DNA of 64,000 nucleotides from Haloferula helveola (GCF_037076345.1 NZ_AP024702.1:1984001-2048000); one strand, 5' to 3'; shown: positions 28,955 to 39,292, counted from the stretch's first letter. Numbers and translations: made by a program. Notes: generated by a model from the letters alone, not told the origin.

Positions 28955-31272
28955 CGACGGGCTTGGTCGGGGTCGGGAATGCCATGGCGGGCGGCCATCG
29001 CGGTGATTTCAACGAGCAGATTGCGGACGTTCTGTCCGGACTTGGTGAAGGAGTTCTCGAGCCTGGTCAGCGTATCGTGGCCATACACGGCGGGATTCTG
29101 CTTCAGCTCATACTGGAGAAGCTGGCGGATGAATCCCCGGCGGGCACCGGCCGAAGTCGCGGCGTGGTCGGCCAAATCCCGCGGTCCACGCAGCCGCAGC
29201 GTCTCGCCTTCCAGCGTGTGGTAGTCGGCCTCGGGGTCAATCGCGCGGTCACCCTCGGTCGTCCGGTAGCGACCCACCGCATCGAAGTTCTCCAGCGTGA
29301 AGCCAAGCGGGTTGATCGTCTCGTGACAGGTCATGCAGTTCGCGTCGCGGGTCAATTCCGCGACCTTCTCGCGCATCGTCATCTTCGGGTCGAACTTGTG
29401 GTTCTCGAAGGCTATCGCTTCCGGCGGCGGCTTGAGCAAACCACCAAGCAGGTTGCGGGTGACGAACACCCCGCGGTGGATCGGCGATGTGGCGTCCGGG
29501 TGGGCAAGCCGCGCCAGCACATAGGGATGCGTGATCACTCCGGCTCGCTGCGTGGCATCGAACTTGACCGGCTGGAACCCGCCACCTTCCGGGACCTGCA
29601 CCCCGTAGAATTTCGCCAGCCGATCATTGAAGAGGAGATAGTCGGCCTGAAGCAGCTCGCGGTAATCGGACTTTTCGCTCCAGACCACGCGTTCCACGAA
29701 CAACTCGAGCGAGCGCCGCAGGTCGGCCACCAGCTCGGCATCGAACTCCGGAAACGCCTCGGGATCCTTCCGCAAGTCCCCCTCCGCATCCAGCTTCAGC
29801 CAGCGTTGGAAGAACTCGTTCGCCTTCGCCTTGGCCCGGGGGTCGGCCATCAGCCGGCGCGACTGGGCGAGCACCTGATCATGTGACCCGAGCCGGCCTG
29901 CCTTCGCCGCCTCGAACAGCTCGCGGTCCGGCAAGGAATCCCAAGCCGCCAATGCCAGCCGCGTCGCCACCGTGAAGGCATCCTTCTCCGCTCCCAGCTC
30001 GGGGTAGAGAAAGCGCGGCGACTTGAGGATCAGGATCACAGCGCGCTTCACCGCGCGATCCGGCGGCGTGCCATCGGCGAAGGCACGATCGACGTAGAGC
30101 CGGCGCGTTTCCTCGTCCAGCGGACGCCGGAAGGCACGCTCGGCGAAGGTCGCAATGAACGACTTGAGTTTCCGAGCCCGCTCGGGGTCGTTGTCCGGCA
30201 CGCGGCTCAGGTGCGGCAGTCGTGAGACTACCTGGTTCGCCACTTCGATCGCGGCCTTGGTCGTGGCCTCGTGCCAGTCCTTCGAAATTCCGGTGCCACG
30301 CTCGTAGCCCTCGCTGGCATCATCGGCGGGAAAGCGGGTGCTGACCACTCCGACCCGGACCGCCCTCGACGGTGACAGATACGGCGCCCGCAGAACCTCC
30401 CACTCTCCACGAGGCGACTTCCACTCGAGCCGGACCATCCCCCGCTTGTCCTTGTATTTGAAGTAGTCGAGCCGGATCGGATAGGCGCGCCCGCCGAGCA
30501 GGAACATCCTCGCGGTCTTCTCACGCACTTCGGCGCCGGAGCTGACCCAACTGTCGATGAATGCCGGCTGGCGCTTGGCACCGCTGTCGTCGCGGAAATT
30601 CCCGTCACCCTCCTGCTGGTCGCCGTTGAGGTAGAGCCGCGCGCCATTCGGTGTGGCCACCTTGAACTCATACCACCCGGTGGCCGGCGCGAGCAGCGAT
30701 CCTTCCCACGCGATCGAGAACTGGTCCGCCTTCATCCCCTCGAGCGGCGGTCCCTCACCGAAGTCGAAGGCCAAAGCGCGATCCTCGCGCTCGAGCGCCT
30801 TGCGCGCCTTCTTGTTCATCCCGTCCGAATCGAAGTACTGCGCCCTGAGTCCGCGGCCTTCGCCCGGCTGCGTCGGCTTGCCGAAGCTCCCCAGCAAATC
30901 GGCGACCGACTCGCGGAACTGACGGTTGGTCAATCGCGCGAATGCCGCCTCGGGAAGCGGCTGCCGTTTCGCCCTTGCCTCTGCCGAATAAAACGTGCCG
31001 TAGATGTAGTCCGCTACCCGCTGCGACTCCGCGGCGTCGAGAAGCTCCGGCTCGCCCTCGGGCATCTTGCGGTCGATGTAGCGGGCCAGCGACTCCAAGG
31101 TGCGCTCGCCGTAGAGAGGCTCGTCGACCTCGTCGGGATTCCCCTCGCCGTCCTTGCCGTGGCAGGAAGCGCAATGCTCCGCATAGATCGCCTGACCCGA
31201 TACCGCCGGCTCCTGCGCGGGCAGAAAGCCCGCGAGGCCCAGCAGAATGCAGCAGGGAATCCGACGCATCAC
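28951..31272 (-). CDS. DUF1592-type cytochrome protein with PA14-like domain
   Basis: The product has 773 residues with a signal peptide ([15 protein letters not shown]). A c-type haem domain lies at 25-95 (C34-A-S-C-H38). A DUF1587-like segment ([18 protein letters not shown]) follows, then a PA14-like domain (about 140-290: [19 protein letters not shown]), DUF1595/DUF1592 (about 375-600) and DUF1588/DUF1585 to the end, with a second CxxCH at C646 ([13 protein letters not shown]). PA14 suggests carbohydrate contact. The family is taken to act in periplasmic oxidation linked to polymer breakdown, but no reaction has been proven. It forms an ATGA-overlapping pair with the DUF1552 gene. Confidence 0.92.
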   Translation of the reverse strand: MMRRIPCCILLGLAGFLPAQEPAVSGQAIYAEHCASCHGKDGEGNPDEVDEPLYGERTLESLARYIDRKMPEGEPELLDAAESQRVADYIYGTFYSAEARAKRQPLPEAAFARLTNRQFRESVADLLGSFGKPTQPGEGRGLRAQYFDSDGMNKKARKALEREDRALAFDFGEGPPLEGMKADQFSIAWEGSLLAPATGWYEFKVATPNGARLYLNGDQQEGDGNFRDDSGAKRQPAFIDSWVSSGAEVREKTARMFLLGGRAYPIRLDYFKYKDKRGMVRLEWKSPRGEWEVLRAPYLSPSRAVRVGVVSTRFPADDASEGYERGTGISKDWHEATTKAAIEVANQVVSRLPHLSRVPDNDPERARKLKSFIATFAERAFRRPLDEETRRLYVDRAFADGTPPDRAVKRAVILILKSPRFLYPELGAEKDAFTVATRLALAAWDSLPDRELFEAAKAGRLGSHDQVLAQSRRLMADPRAKAKANEFFQRWLKLDAEGDLRKDPEAFPEFDAELVADLRRSLELFVERVVWSEKSDYRELLQADYLLFNDRLAKFYGVQVPEGGGFQPVKFDATQRAGVITHPYVLARLAHPDATSPIHRGVFVTRNLLGGLLKPPPEAIAFENHKFDPKMTMREKVAELTRDANCMTCHETINPLGFTLENFDAVGRYRTTEGDRAIDPEADYHTLEGETLRLRGPRDLADHAATSAGARRGFIRQLLQYELKQNPAVYGHDTLTRLENSFTKSGQNVRNLLVEITAMAARHGIPDPDQARR

Positions 31273-31411
31273 ATCGGCTCATACGAAACCTAGCCCCTCA
31301 TTTCTTCGCGGGATTTGCGTCAACCCCGCCCGCCTTTCCGGCAGCCCGAACCCCTTTCACTCCCCGTTTCTGATCGTCGTTCCACGGGATACCGGCTAGC
31401 ACCCTTCCTTC

Positions 31412-31870
31412 ATGAGACTTGGATTCATGCTCGTCCCGGCGCTCGCGCTGGCATCCTGCTCCCGCCCCGCAGCGACCGAACGGAAACCCACCGAAGCGGA
31501 GATGAATGCGATCAACGACGCGCTCGTCGCCGCCTACGTCGCGGAGGATGTCACGACGCTCCGCGACATGCTCTCCGACCGACATATCCACAACAACGTG
31601 TTCGGCACGCGCCTGACCAAGGACGAATTCCTCAGCGACATCGAAACAGGCATCCTGCAATTCGAGTCGTACGAAACACCCGAGATCGAGTGGTTCCTCG
31701 ACACCGACCTCGCGGTCGCCACCGGCACGATCCACGCCAAGGCGATCCGCGACGGGAATCCGGTGCCGGCGGACACCTTCACCTTCACGAGGGTCTTCGC
31801 GCGCGAAAACGGCGCGTGGAAGGTGCTCCTGTTCCAAAACACGATGGTCCGCTCCCAACCGGGCCCGTGA
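31412..31870 (+). CDS. NTF2-like (SnoaL/DUF4440-type) lipoprotein
   Basis: The product has 152 residues with a lipoprotein signal (FMLVPALALASC, Cys16). The remaining 130 residues have the cone-shaped NTF2-like pattern: an N-terminal helix (AEMNAINDALVAAYVAEDVTT), the HIHNNVFG segment, LTKDEFLSDIETG, and paired strands ending in RVFARENGAWKVLLFQN. Related proteins bind small ligands or are enzymes; none of that can be assigned here. It precedes the TIM-barrel protein gene by about 126 bases on the same strand. Confidence 0.8.
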   Translation: MRLGFMLVPALALASCSRPAATERKPTEAEMNAINDALVAAYVAEDVTTLRDMLSDRHIHNNVFGTRLTKDEFLSDIETGILQFESYETPEIEWFLDTDLAVATGTIHAKAIRDGNPVPADTFTFTRVFARENGAWKVLLFQNTMVRSQPGP

Positions 31871-31996
31871 CAGGCGGACCAAGGAGACGGCGTTATCTCG
31901 TCATTCCGAGGTCAGTATCCTCCCGCCCGGACGTAAATGCCTGCATCCCCGGCCCACCCCGGGACATTCCCCCACCAGCCACCCGCAAACCCGACC

Positions 31997-32878
31997 ATGC
32001 CTGACCGACGCGCTTTTCTGGGAACCCTCGCCGCCTCCGCACTGCCGCTTTCCCGGACCCTCGCCGCGGAGGAAAAGCCGAAGGGAATCCGGCAGGTGAT
32101 CGCCGCATGGCCGTTCTTCAGCGCCGCCAAATGGAGTCCAGCCGACCTCGTCCACCACGCCAAGGCACTCGGCGTCGCCGGTGTCGAACTGTTCCCGATC
32201 GAAGAATGGCCGCTTCTCAAAGAAGCCGGGCTCGTTTGCGCAGCCACCAAATCGCACACCTTCGTCCGTGGCATGAACCACAAGGGTCATCATGCGGAAT
32301 GTTTCGACGCGCTGACCAAGGCGATCGTCGCCACCGGTGAGTGGGGCTTTCCCAACGTGATGACCTTTACTGGCATGGCCGACACCTCCGACCAACCGAA
32401 CGGCGGCGTGGTCGACCCCGAAGAAGGCATGCGCAACTGCATCGAGGGCTACAAGAAGATGGCCGCCCTCGCAGAGAAACACAAAGTCTCGATGGTGCTC
32501 GAGCCGCTCAATTCGCGGGTCGCCGAAGACATGAAAGGCCACCCCGGTTACCAAGGCGACCACATCGACTACTGCATGGAGATCGTTCGTGCCGTCTCCT
32601 CGCCCGGACTGAAGATCCTTTTCGACGCCTACCACATCCAGATCATGGACGGCGACCTGATCCGTCGCTTCGAGAAGTATGCGGAGTTCGTCGGTCACGT
32701 TCAGGTGGCCGGTAATCCGGGCCGGGGATATCTGGGGCCGGACCAGGAGATCCACTACCCCGCCTTGATGAAGACCATCCTCAAGTCCGGCTACTCCGGT
32801 TACGTCGGACACGAATGGATCCCCGGCGAAAACCCCCTGGAGGAACTCAAGCAATCGATCGAAGCCTGCAACGTCTGA
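31997..32878 (+). CDS. Exported TIM-barrel protein, hydroxypyruvate isomerase-like
   Basis: The product has 293 residues from the ATG at 31997. The start PDRRAFLGTLAASALPLS looks like a Tat or twin-arginine-like signal. The body is a xylose isomerase-like TIM barrel: VAGVELFPIEEWP, VLEPLNSR, LFDAYHIQIMDGD, VGHVQVAGNPGRG and YVGHEWIP, with Glu, Asp, His and Glu at metal-binding positions as in hydroxypyruvate isomerases and related sugar epimerases. Exported members are common next to sulfatases in this phylum. The sulfatase gene begins 6 bases after the stop, so the two are one operon and may act on the same sugar. Confidence 0.85.
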   Translation: MPDRRAFLGTLAASALPLSRTLAAEEKPKGIRQVIAAWPFFSAAKWSPADLVHHAKALGVAGVELFPIEEWPLLKEAGLVCAATKSHTFVRGMNHKGHHAECFDALTKAIVATGEWGFPNVMTFTGMADTSDQPNGGVVDPEEGMRNCIEGYKKMAALAEKHKVSMVLEPLNSRVAEDMKGHPGYQGDHIDYCMEIVRAVSSPGLKILFDAYHIQIMDGDLIRRFEKYAEFVGHVQVAGNPGRGYLGPDQEIHYPALMKTILKSGYSGYVGHEWIPGENPLEELKQSIEACNV

Positions 32879-32883
32879 AACTC

Positions 32884-34428
32884 ATGAAATCCCTGCTGAT
32901 TCTCTTCCTCGGCCTCGCCGGCAACGCGCTGGCGTCGCCGGCCGACGGCTCCAAACCCAACATCATCTTCATCCTCTCCGACGACATGGGGTGGAACGAA
33001 CCCGCCTTCAATGGCGGCAAGGCCGAGTGGACCCCGCATATGGACCAACTCCGCAAGGCCGGAGTCAGCCTCGACCAGTTCTACGTCCATGCGGTGTGCT
33101 CGCCGACGCGGGCAGCCTTCATGACCGGCCGGTATGCGTTCCGCACCTGGGCCGACTGGAGGTCGGAGGACTTCGGCAAGCCGAGCTACCTCGCCATGCT
33201 CGACATGAAGCTCGCGAAGAACGAGGCCGGCGACGACACCCGCCGAATCCACGGTCTCGCCACCGAGGAACGCACCGTGGCCGAGGCCCTCAAGGAGGCA
33301 GGCTACTTCACTTCGATCGTCGGCAAGTGGCACTGCGGCGAATGGCTGCCGGGCCAACTGCCGATGGGTCAGGGTTTCATGCACCAGTACGGCCACTACG
33401 GCTGGGGCATCGATTACAACAACAAAACCATCCCGCACAACGCGCCCGCGCGCTACGCGGTGTACGACTGGCACCGCAACCAACAGCCGATCCTTGAACC
33501 CGGCTACAGCACCGACCTGATCGCCAACGAAGCGGTTCGCGTGATCGCCCAGCACAGGATGAAGCAGCAGACCTCCGGCGAGGCACAGCCGCTCTTCATG
33601 TATGTCGCGTTCAACGCCATTCACGGACCGCTTGAAGAGATTCCGCGCTACACCGATCGATACGAGAAGCGCTACGCCGCGCTGAAGTGCCTCGACGACG
33701 CGGTCGGGCGGATCGTCGAAGCGGTCGACCAGTGCGGCTACGGCGACAACACGCTGGTCATCCTCGCCAACGATAACGGCGGCCTCACGCCGGAGCAGAA
33801 CGCCCCCTACCGCGGCACGAAGAACACCAACTACGAAGGCGGGGTCCGCGTGCCATGCGTGATGCGGTGGCCGGGCAAGCTCGAGGCCGGTGGCACCAAC
33901 TCCGCCATGATGCACGTGACCGACCTGTTCCCAACCTTCGCCACACTGGCCGGAGCATCACTCGAACAGGAACGCCCGCTCGACGGTATCAACATGACCG
34001 AAGCGCTTTTCGCCGGCGCCGAAAGCCCCCGCGAAGAGATCGTCTTTGAAATCACCGGCAGCGTTCGCCCGCCGTCGATGCGACGGGGGAAATACAAGCT
34101 CGTCGGCAAGGAGCTGTTCGATCTCGAAGCCGATCCGTCGGAGAAGACCGACCTCGCCGGCAAGCTTCCGGAGATCGCGAAGGAACTATCCTCCCATCTC
34201 GACACCGTCAGCAAGCAACGCCCGCCGCTCGAAGGCATGGACCGGCTCATGAGCCCGGCCCTTCCGTGGGTCTACGGTCAGGAGGAAAATGCCAACGCTC
34301 CCGACTGGCTCAAGGAACTGGTCAAGCAGGTCCGCGCGACCCAACCGACCGAGTGGGCACCCGGAACCACCCCGTGGCCCCAGGCCCCGAAAGACGGCAA
34401 GATCATCTACACCGGAGACGGGCGGTGA
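32884..34428 (+). CDS. Secreted sulfatase, arylsulfatase B-like
   Basis: The product has 514 residues with a signal peptide (KSLLILFLGLAGNALAS). Sulfatase motifs: PNIIFILSDDMGWNE, the formylglycine site C72-S-P-T-R, SIVGKWHCGEW, and NTLVILANDNGGLTPEQNAP followed by NTNYEGGVRVP, which is the arrangement of arylsulfatase B/N-acetylgalactosamine-4-sulfatase-like enzymes. The substrate is therefore possibly a sulfated galactosaminoglycan-like or galactan polymer, by similarity only. It is 6 bases downstream of the isomerase-like gene and likely co-transcribed. It converges with the DUF4190 gene. Confidence 0.9.
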   Translation: MKSLLILFLGLAGNALASPADGSKPNIIFILSDDMGWNEPAFNGGKAEWTPHMDQLRKAGVSLDQFYVHAVCSPTRAAFMTGRYAFRTWADWRSEDFGKPSYLAMLDMKLAKNEAGDDTRRIHGLATEERTVAEALKEAGYFTSIVGKWHCGEWLPGQLPMGQGFMHQYGHYGWGIDYNNKTIPHNAPARYAVYDWHRNQQPILEPGYSTDLIANEAVRVIAQHRMKQQTSGEAQPLFMYVAFNAIHGPLEEIPRYTDRYEKRYAALKCLDDAVGRIVEAVDQCGYGDNTLVILANDNGGLTPEQNAPYRGTKNTNYEGGVRVPCVMRWPGKLEAGGTNSAMMHVTDLFPTFATLAGASLEQERPLDGINMTEALFAGAESPREEIVFEITGSVRPPSMRRGKYKLVGKELFDLEADPSEKTDLAGKLPEIAKELSSHLDTVSKQRPPLEGMDRLMSPALPWVYGQEENANAPDWLKELVKQVRATQPTEWAPGTTPWPQAPKDGKIIYTGDGR

Positions 34429-34465
34429 GAGACGAGAGTTCGACCTCAATGAAAAAGGTGCGGAC

Positions 34466-34831
34466 CTACCGACTGCTAAAGAAGTCCGCGAGGATGACGA
34501 GTAACACGACAGTTCCGAGTCCGCCCATGATCAACCAGAAGATCACGCGACCCATGCCGTGCTTCGGTTTCCCCGTGCGACGGCTCTTCTGAATGTCGCG
34601 AACTGCCACGATGGACACGATGAGCGCCAGAGGCGCCGGCACGATCACAAGGCTGATCAGGCCGAGATAGCCGGCGGCAATGGCCCATCCCGAGCGGCCG
34701 ACCGGCAGCAGCATCCGCATGCCGACGTCGTCGCCCATGGCTGGTTGGGAAGAGCCTTGGGGCATCGGTGGCGGAGGTTTGGGATCGTCCACGATTCGAG
34801 AATCATCCGACGTTCCCCCACCGCCCCGCAA
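34466..34831 (-). CDS. DUF4190-type small membrane protein
   Basis: The product has up to 121 residues. A Pro-rich N-terminus (DDPKPPPPMPQGSS) leads to two hydrophobic segments, AIAAGYLGLISLVIVPAPLA and VIFWLIMGGLGTVVLLVILA, joined by a loop with VAVRDIQKSRRTGKPKHGMG. This is the DUF4190 pattern. Function unknown. The start is uncertain: TTG at 34831, GTG at 34792 or ATG at 34765 are all in frame, and the ATG would remove most of the Pro-rich stretch. It lies 32 bases after the metalloprotease gene on the same strand. Confidence 0.7.
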   Translation of the reverse strand: MRGGGGTSDDSRIVDDPKPPPPMPQGSSQPAMGDDVGMRMLLPVGRSGWAIAAGYLGLISLVIVPAPLALIVSIVAVRDIQKSRRTGKPKHGMGRVIFWLIMGGLGTVVLLVILADFFSSR

Positions 34832-34863
34832 CTTGGAAATGGTGGCTCTTCAGCGCACCTCCG

Positions 34864-37800
34864 CTATGGGGCCGCGGTGCCGCGCAAGCGGGCGAAGAGC
34901 CTGCCTGCGACACCGCCGGGAACGGTCACACTCACTTGGTTGTAGTCACCATCGGGAGTGATGGTGAAGTCGATGCCGCCGTGGTTGCCGGAAGTTTCCG
35001 GCACCGCGACCGAAGACCATGGGGCTTCCGTTCCCAGCGACGAGCTATGCTCGAGTTCCAGAGTAGCACCACCTCGTGCCGCCGCATTGAGACAACGGAA
35101 GGACAGCACGAGTCCGCCACCGGTTTCCTGAGCACTGGGAAGCCACTGGAGCGAATCTTGCCCGGGATCAGCCGCACCAAGTAGCCATGCCAGGCCGTCC
35201 TGAACCCCGTCGCCATTCGAGTCGGAGTCGAATGCCGCACCACCCGACCACACTTCGAAGCGGCTCTGGATCAAGGCGATGGTCACGGAGCCCGTGTGAC
35301 CCGCACCGTCGTCCACCGTGAGCGTCAGGTCGGTCCCCGCAACGGTTGGAGTGACGGTCACACCGGTCAGCACTCCATCGGCAAAGGATGCCGAAGTTCC
35401 CGTGAAACCACCGGTCCCGCCAAAGGTCACCGCACCATTGAAACCGCTCGCGGTTTGCCCGACGGCATCGATCGCAGTCAGCGTGATGCCGCCCACCGGC
35501 GTGCCGACAACCAAGGGAGAGCCGATGCTGGAAATCGTGAAGTGATCGACCGGGCCGATGACGGTCAGCGTCTGGGTCACCGGTGTGGCCGACTCGAAAT
35601 TCGAGTCGCCGGACTGGGTCGCGGCAATCGTCGTGGTGCCGGGCCCGACTGGGGTCAGTTGATCTCCGGACACCGTTGCCACCGAAGGATCGGAACTGGT
35701 GTAGCTCACCGTCAACCCGGAGCTCGCGGAGCCCCCGAGAGTGAGGGGCGCGGCAGTCGACTGAAGATCGGCCAAGGGGTCGAAGCTGATCGTCTGCGAA
35801 GCCTTCGCTACAACGAGAGTGCCCGATGCGGAACCGGTGTGGTTCGGCTCGGTGACCGTCGCCACCACCGCATAACTGCCCGCGTCGACCGGCACACTCG
35901 TCGCCCCGTCGTAGGTCACCGTGTATGCCACCGGGGTCGGATCCGTAGTAACCGTCACAGGCCGCTCACCGCCGTCGTAAGTCTGGCTCAGGTTCCCAAG
36001 CGTTACCGTTACCGGGATCGGCATCACCGTCACCTGGGCGCTCCGGGTGGTATTGCCGTTGGTGTTGGTGTCGTTGGAAAAGATGATCGAGTCGCTGTAG
36101 GACCCGACCGCAAGGGTGTCGGCAGCGGCGTTGACCGTAGCGGTCACGAAGGCGGAAGCACCACCCGCGAGAGTGCCGGCGGTCGCGCTGAGGTCGAGCC
36201 ATGCCACTGATTTCGACACCGACCAATCCAAGGCATCCTCGCCCGTATTGGTCAGCGTGTATTGCACCGATGCCGGAGCGAACGGTCCGCCTGCGGTTCC
36301 CGACGCCTCCAGATCACCACCTGCCGTGATGGCGAGCACTCCGGGAGTGAGCGTGCTGATGTTGACCGAAAAATTCCCGAGCACCGCCTCCGGAGTGGTG
36401 TTGGCGAGGGTGTCCTCAACCGCGCCTTCCTGCAGTGTGATCGTGTAAACCCCATTGTCGACCGCTTCCCAAGTTCCACCCGGTGCGTCGATCGTGTAGG
36501 TTGCTCCGAGAGGTGAACCATTTCCCGTGAGATCGGTGCCGACTGAAGAAATTGTCAACGGATTCAACGGCCCGGCCGGGCCGGTCACCAGTAGGTCAGT
36601 GACGTCGACACTCGATCCGAGAACCGCGGTGGCGTCGGTGAAAGTCACGGTGCACGATTGGGTCGGAGATCCGGCATCCGTGATGTCGGCCGCACTCAGT
36701 GCCGGAGACGGCGGGCTGGCGTCGAGTGCTCCGCCCCCGAGAAGCTCGAGGTCATCGATGTGCCAACCGATGGCCGTCGGCGAGTTTCCACGACCGTCGA
36801 GACTCGCGAGGCCCCAGCGGAAACGGATCTGCGACGAGCCGATCACGCTCAGGGGCAACGGGTACTGCACGGATTGCCACGAAGAGTCACTGAGGTTGGC
36901 GGTCGAGGACCACAGTGTGGACCAAGTCGCACCGTCATCGCCCGAAACCTGAACGATGGCGGTGTCATTCCGCTTCAAACCGAGCCAGCGGCGGAACTTG
37001 AGCGTCAAAGAACTCGACCCGCCGGCATTCGTGATCAGAGGCGTCGTGGCGTAGGACATGGCCAGACCCTTGGCGTAATCCGAACTCATGCTGTGCCCGA
37101 TCACATCGGTGCCGGTGTAGCCGCCATTCGGACCGCCGTTGCCATAGGAAGGCTGGCCGTAGGACCAGTTCGCCCCGAGCGTCCAACCCGGATCCGTCGT
37201 CATGTTCGAGGAAAAGAGCGGCACCGGGATGTCGATCTCGAACTGACCAAGCACACCGTCGGCCACCGAAGCCCCCTGGATGTCCTGCACCTGCGTGGCT
37301 TGCATCGTGACCACGTAGGTGCCGTTGTCCGCGGCCGACCACGTGCCTCCGCCCGAGGGTGACACCGAGTAGGTCGCGACGCGCGGCGTGCCATTGGTCG
37401 CCTGATCGACGGAAACCAACTGGGCGAGTTGGTCGTAGCCACCCGGCCCCGTGACCCGGACATCGCCCGTTCCGATGGATGCGACATTTACGCCAAGGTC
37501 GTCTGAATACGTGACTGTGAAGGTGTGGGTGCTTTGACCGCTGTCGGCGAGGTCATCGAGTTGGGCCTCCGCGACCGGCGCGATGATGATCCCGGAGCCG
37601 TCGACGATCGTGCCACTGATGAAATACTGGCCGATGCTGCCGTAGGCGGTGTAGCCGGTCGGCGGCGAAGACAACGGATCGCCGGTGCCCGTGTTGCGCA
37701 CGTAGAGGTAGTAAACACCCTGCCCGACCGTCGCTGTAATCGAAGCCGTGGTCAGCCCGGAAGGATTGTCCGTCGCGATGAGAACACCGTTCTCGTCCCG

Positions 37801-39159
37801 GAGCTCGAGCAGGACGTCCAGATTGCCCCCGTTGGTACCCGCCGGCTGGTCCCACGGGTTCACGTTGAGCGTCACCGTCCCCGCTCCGCTGACGAAGGAG
37901 AACACGTCGACATCGGTATTCCGCTCCAGAATCCCCTTGTTGGCCGGATTCGAGTTCGTCGGATCGTTCTCCGGCGTGGTCGAGCTGACCGTCGTGCCAC
38001 CGGTGATCGACAGGGGCGTCGCGGCACCCGGCGTGTTGCCATGATCGTCGGAACGGTAGGAGACCTTGCCCGCGATGATCGCCAGGTCGTCCTGCGTGTT
38101 GTTCGCGTTGTAGTACTCGCCCTTCGACCACTGGGTGACGTTGCGGCCGTAGCCGGTGCCCATGATCGGGCCCCACGAGATCGGATTGCTGCTGCTACCA
38201 TGGCCACCGTAGTAGCTTGAGGTCGACGTGGCGTCATGACTGAGCCCGAGGTTGTGACCTGCTTCGTGGGAAGCGGCCTCGGCGATGTTCGCGTCGCCGT
38301 TGCCCAGATTGTTCGAGTAGACCCATGCGGGACTGTAGGTCGAAATGAAATCGGAGCGACCGAAGACGTTGACGTAGGCAACCCCGCCGGCACCCGTCGA
38401 GGGATTCGGATCACCGTTCGCATCGGTATTGCGGGTGATCAGAACCACCGCGGTCGTGTTGTTGATCGACGGCGGCGGCTCGGTGGTGACGTCGATATCG
38501 AAGGGAGCGAAGTCCTCCGCCATCCGCTGCCAGATGCGCTTGATCGCCGCCTGCTCGGAGTCACTGAAGGTCGATGTGTCCGAATCGGTGCTGAAGGGCA
38601 GAGCGAAAATCGTCGAGCGACCGAGGCTGTTGTTCCATGCGGTTCCGGTGACGTTCTGGCCGGAGAAGTTGATGTAGATCCGCTTCGTCAGTCCCGGACG
38701 GCTGTGGAATTTCAGGTGCTCCGGAAAGGGGCTGACCGGCACGGCCGCCTCGCCAAGGGTTGGATCGGTCGGCTCTTCCGCCGGAGCGGGAGCGGGATCT
38801 TCCAGACGGTGGGTGTGACCGAAGCTGCAGGCGTAGCAGATGCCACCATCCGGATCGACCTGCAGTGAATCGACGTCCGACGCGGGAAAGTGGAAGCTCC
38901 GCAAGTGAGCGAGTGCCTTCTCCCGCGCGGCGGCCGGCAGGCTTTCGAGACGGTCCCGAAACGGGCTCGCAGGCAAATCACCGGTCTTCTGAATCGCGCC
39001 CGGGGGGAACTGGCGGGGGACCTCCTCCTGACCCTGCACCGCAGGCACCGTCCCGACTCCGAAAACCAGAGCTCCGACTACGAGGTTGCGAAGCCGGCTG
39101 ACGCGGTTGCTTCCTCCCAGATTTTCCAGACGTCCGTACGCGCGGCTACCGTGTTTCAT
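34864..39159 (-). CDS. Secreted reprolysin-like zinc metalloprotease, multidomain
   Basis: The product has 1,431 residues with a hydrophobic export segment (LRNLVVGALVFGVGTVPAVQG). The catalytic domain (about 155-365) has the metzincin zinc motif HEAGHNLGLSHD (298-309) and a downstream Met-turn in GPIMGTGYG, so it is probably an active peptidase. A pre-peptidase C-terminal-like beta domain follows (about 370-525), then Ig-like repeats, an MBG-type repeat (VTLGNLSQTYDGGERPV), a Big_2-like repeat and the C-terminal module. A short N-terminal sequence GGICYACSFGHTH carries two Cys and two His ahead of the peptidase domain. It may attack proteins of algae or other cells. Confidence 0.88.
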   Translation of the reverse strand: MKHGSRAYGRLENLGGSNRVSRLRNLVVGALVFGVGTVPAVQGQEEVPRQFPPGAIQKTGDLPASPFRDRLESLPAAAREKALAHLRSFHFPASDVDSLQVDPDGGICYACSFGHTHRLEDPAPAPAEEPTDPTLGEAAVPVSPFPEHLKFHSRPGLTKRIYINFSGQNVTGTAWNNSLGRSTIFALPFSTDSDTSTFSDSEQAAIKRIWQRMAEDFAPFDIDVTTEPPPSINNTTAVVLITRNTDANGDPNPSTGAGGVAYVNVFGRSDFISTYSPAWVYSNNLGNGDANIAEAASHEAGHNLGLSHDATSTSSYYGGHGSSSNPISWGPIMGTGYGRNVTQWSKGEYYNANNTQDDLAIIAGKVSYRSDDHGNTPGAATPLSITGGTTVSSTTPENDPTNSNPANKGILERNTDVDVFSFVSGAGTVTLNVNPWDQPAGTNGGNLDVLLELRDENGVLIATDNPSGLTTASITATVGQGVYYLYVRNTGTGDPLSSPPTGYTAYGSIGQYFISGTIVDGSGIIIAPVAEAQLDDLADSGQSTHTFTVTYSDDLGVNVASIGTGDVRVTGPGGYDQLAQLVSVDQATNGTPRVATYSVSPSGGGTWSAADNGTYVVTMQATQVQDIQGASVADGVLGQFEIDIPVPLFSSNMTTDPGWTLGANWSYGQPSYGNGGPNGGYTGTDVIGHSMSSDYAKGLAMSYATTPLITNAGGSSSLTLKFRRWLGLKRNDTAIVQVSGDDGATWSTLWSSTANLSDSSWQSVQYPLPLSVIGSSQIRFRWGLASLDGRGNSPTAIGWHIDDLELLGGGALDASPPSPALSAADITDAGSPTQSCTVTFTDATAVLGSSVDVTDLLVTGPAGPLNPLTISSVGTDLTGNGSPLGATYTIDAPGGTWEAVDNGVYTITLQEGAVEDTLANTTPEAVLGNFSVNISTLTPGVLAITAGGDLEASGTAGGPFAPASVQYTLTNTGEDALDWSVSKSVAWLDLSATAGTLAGGASAFVTATVNAAADTLAVGSYSDSIIFSNDTNTNGNTTRSAQVTVMPIPVTVTLGNLSQTYDGGERPVTVTTDPTPVAYTVTYDGATSVPVDAGSYAVVATVTEPNHTGSASGTLVVAKASQTISFDPLADLQSTAAPLTLGGSASSGLTVSYTSSDPSVATVSGDQLTPVGPGTTTIAATQSGDSNFESATPVTQTLTVIGPVDHFTISSIGSPLVVGTPVGGITLTAIDAVGQTASGFNGAVTFGGTGGFTGTSASFADGVLTGVTVTPTVAGTDLTLTVDDGAGHTGSVTIALIQSRFEVWSGGAAFDSDSNGDGVQDGLAWLLGAADPGQDSLQWLPSAQETGGGLVLSFRCLNAAARGGATLELEHSSSLGTEAPWSSVAVPETSGNHGGIDFTITPDGDYNQVSVTVPGGVAGRLFARLRGTAAP

Positions 39160-39292
39160 GTTTCCCCCGGATGATGGGCCGGACCATCCTCCCGAAGTCG
39201 TTGACAGGCAAGCAACAAGTGGCCTCGGGGGACTACGTATTCGCGGCCTCCCGGCGGCTACGAAAAAGGGTCTCCGAGCCGCCTCCCCAAGC

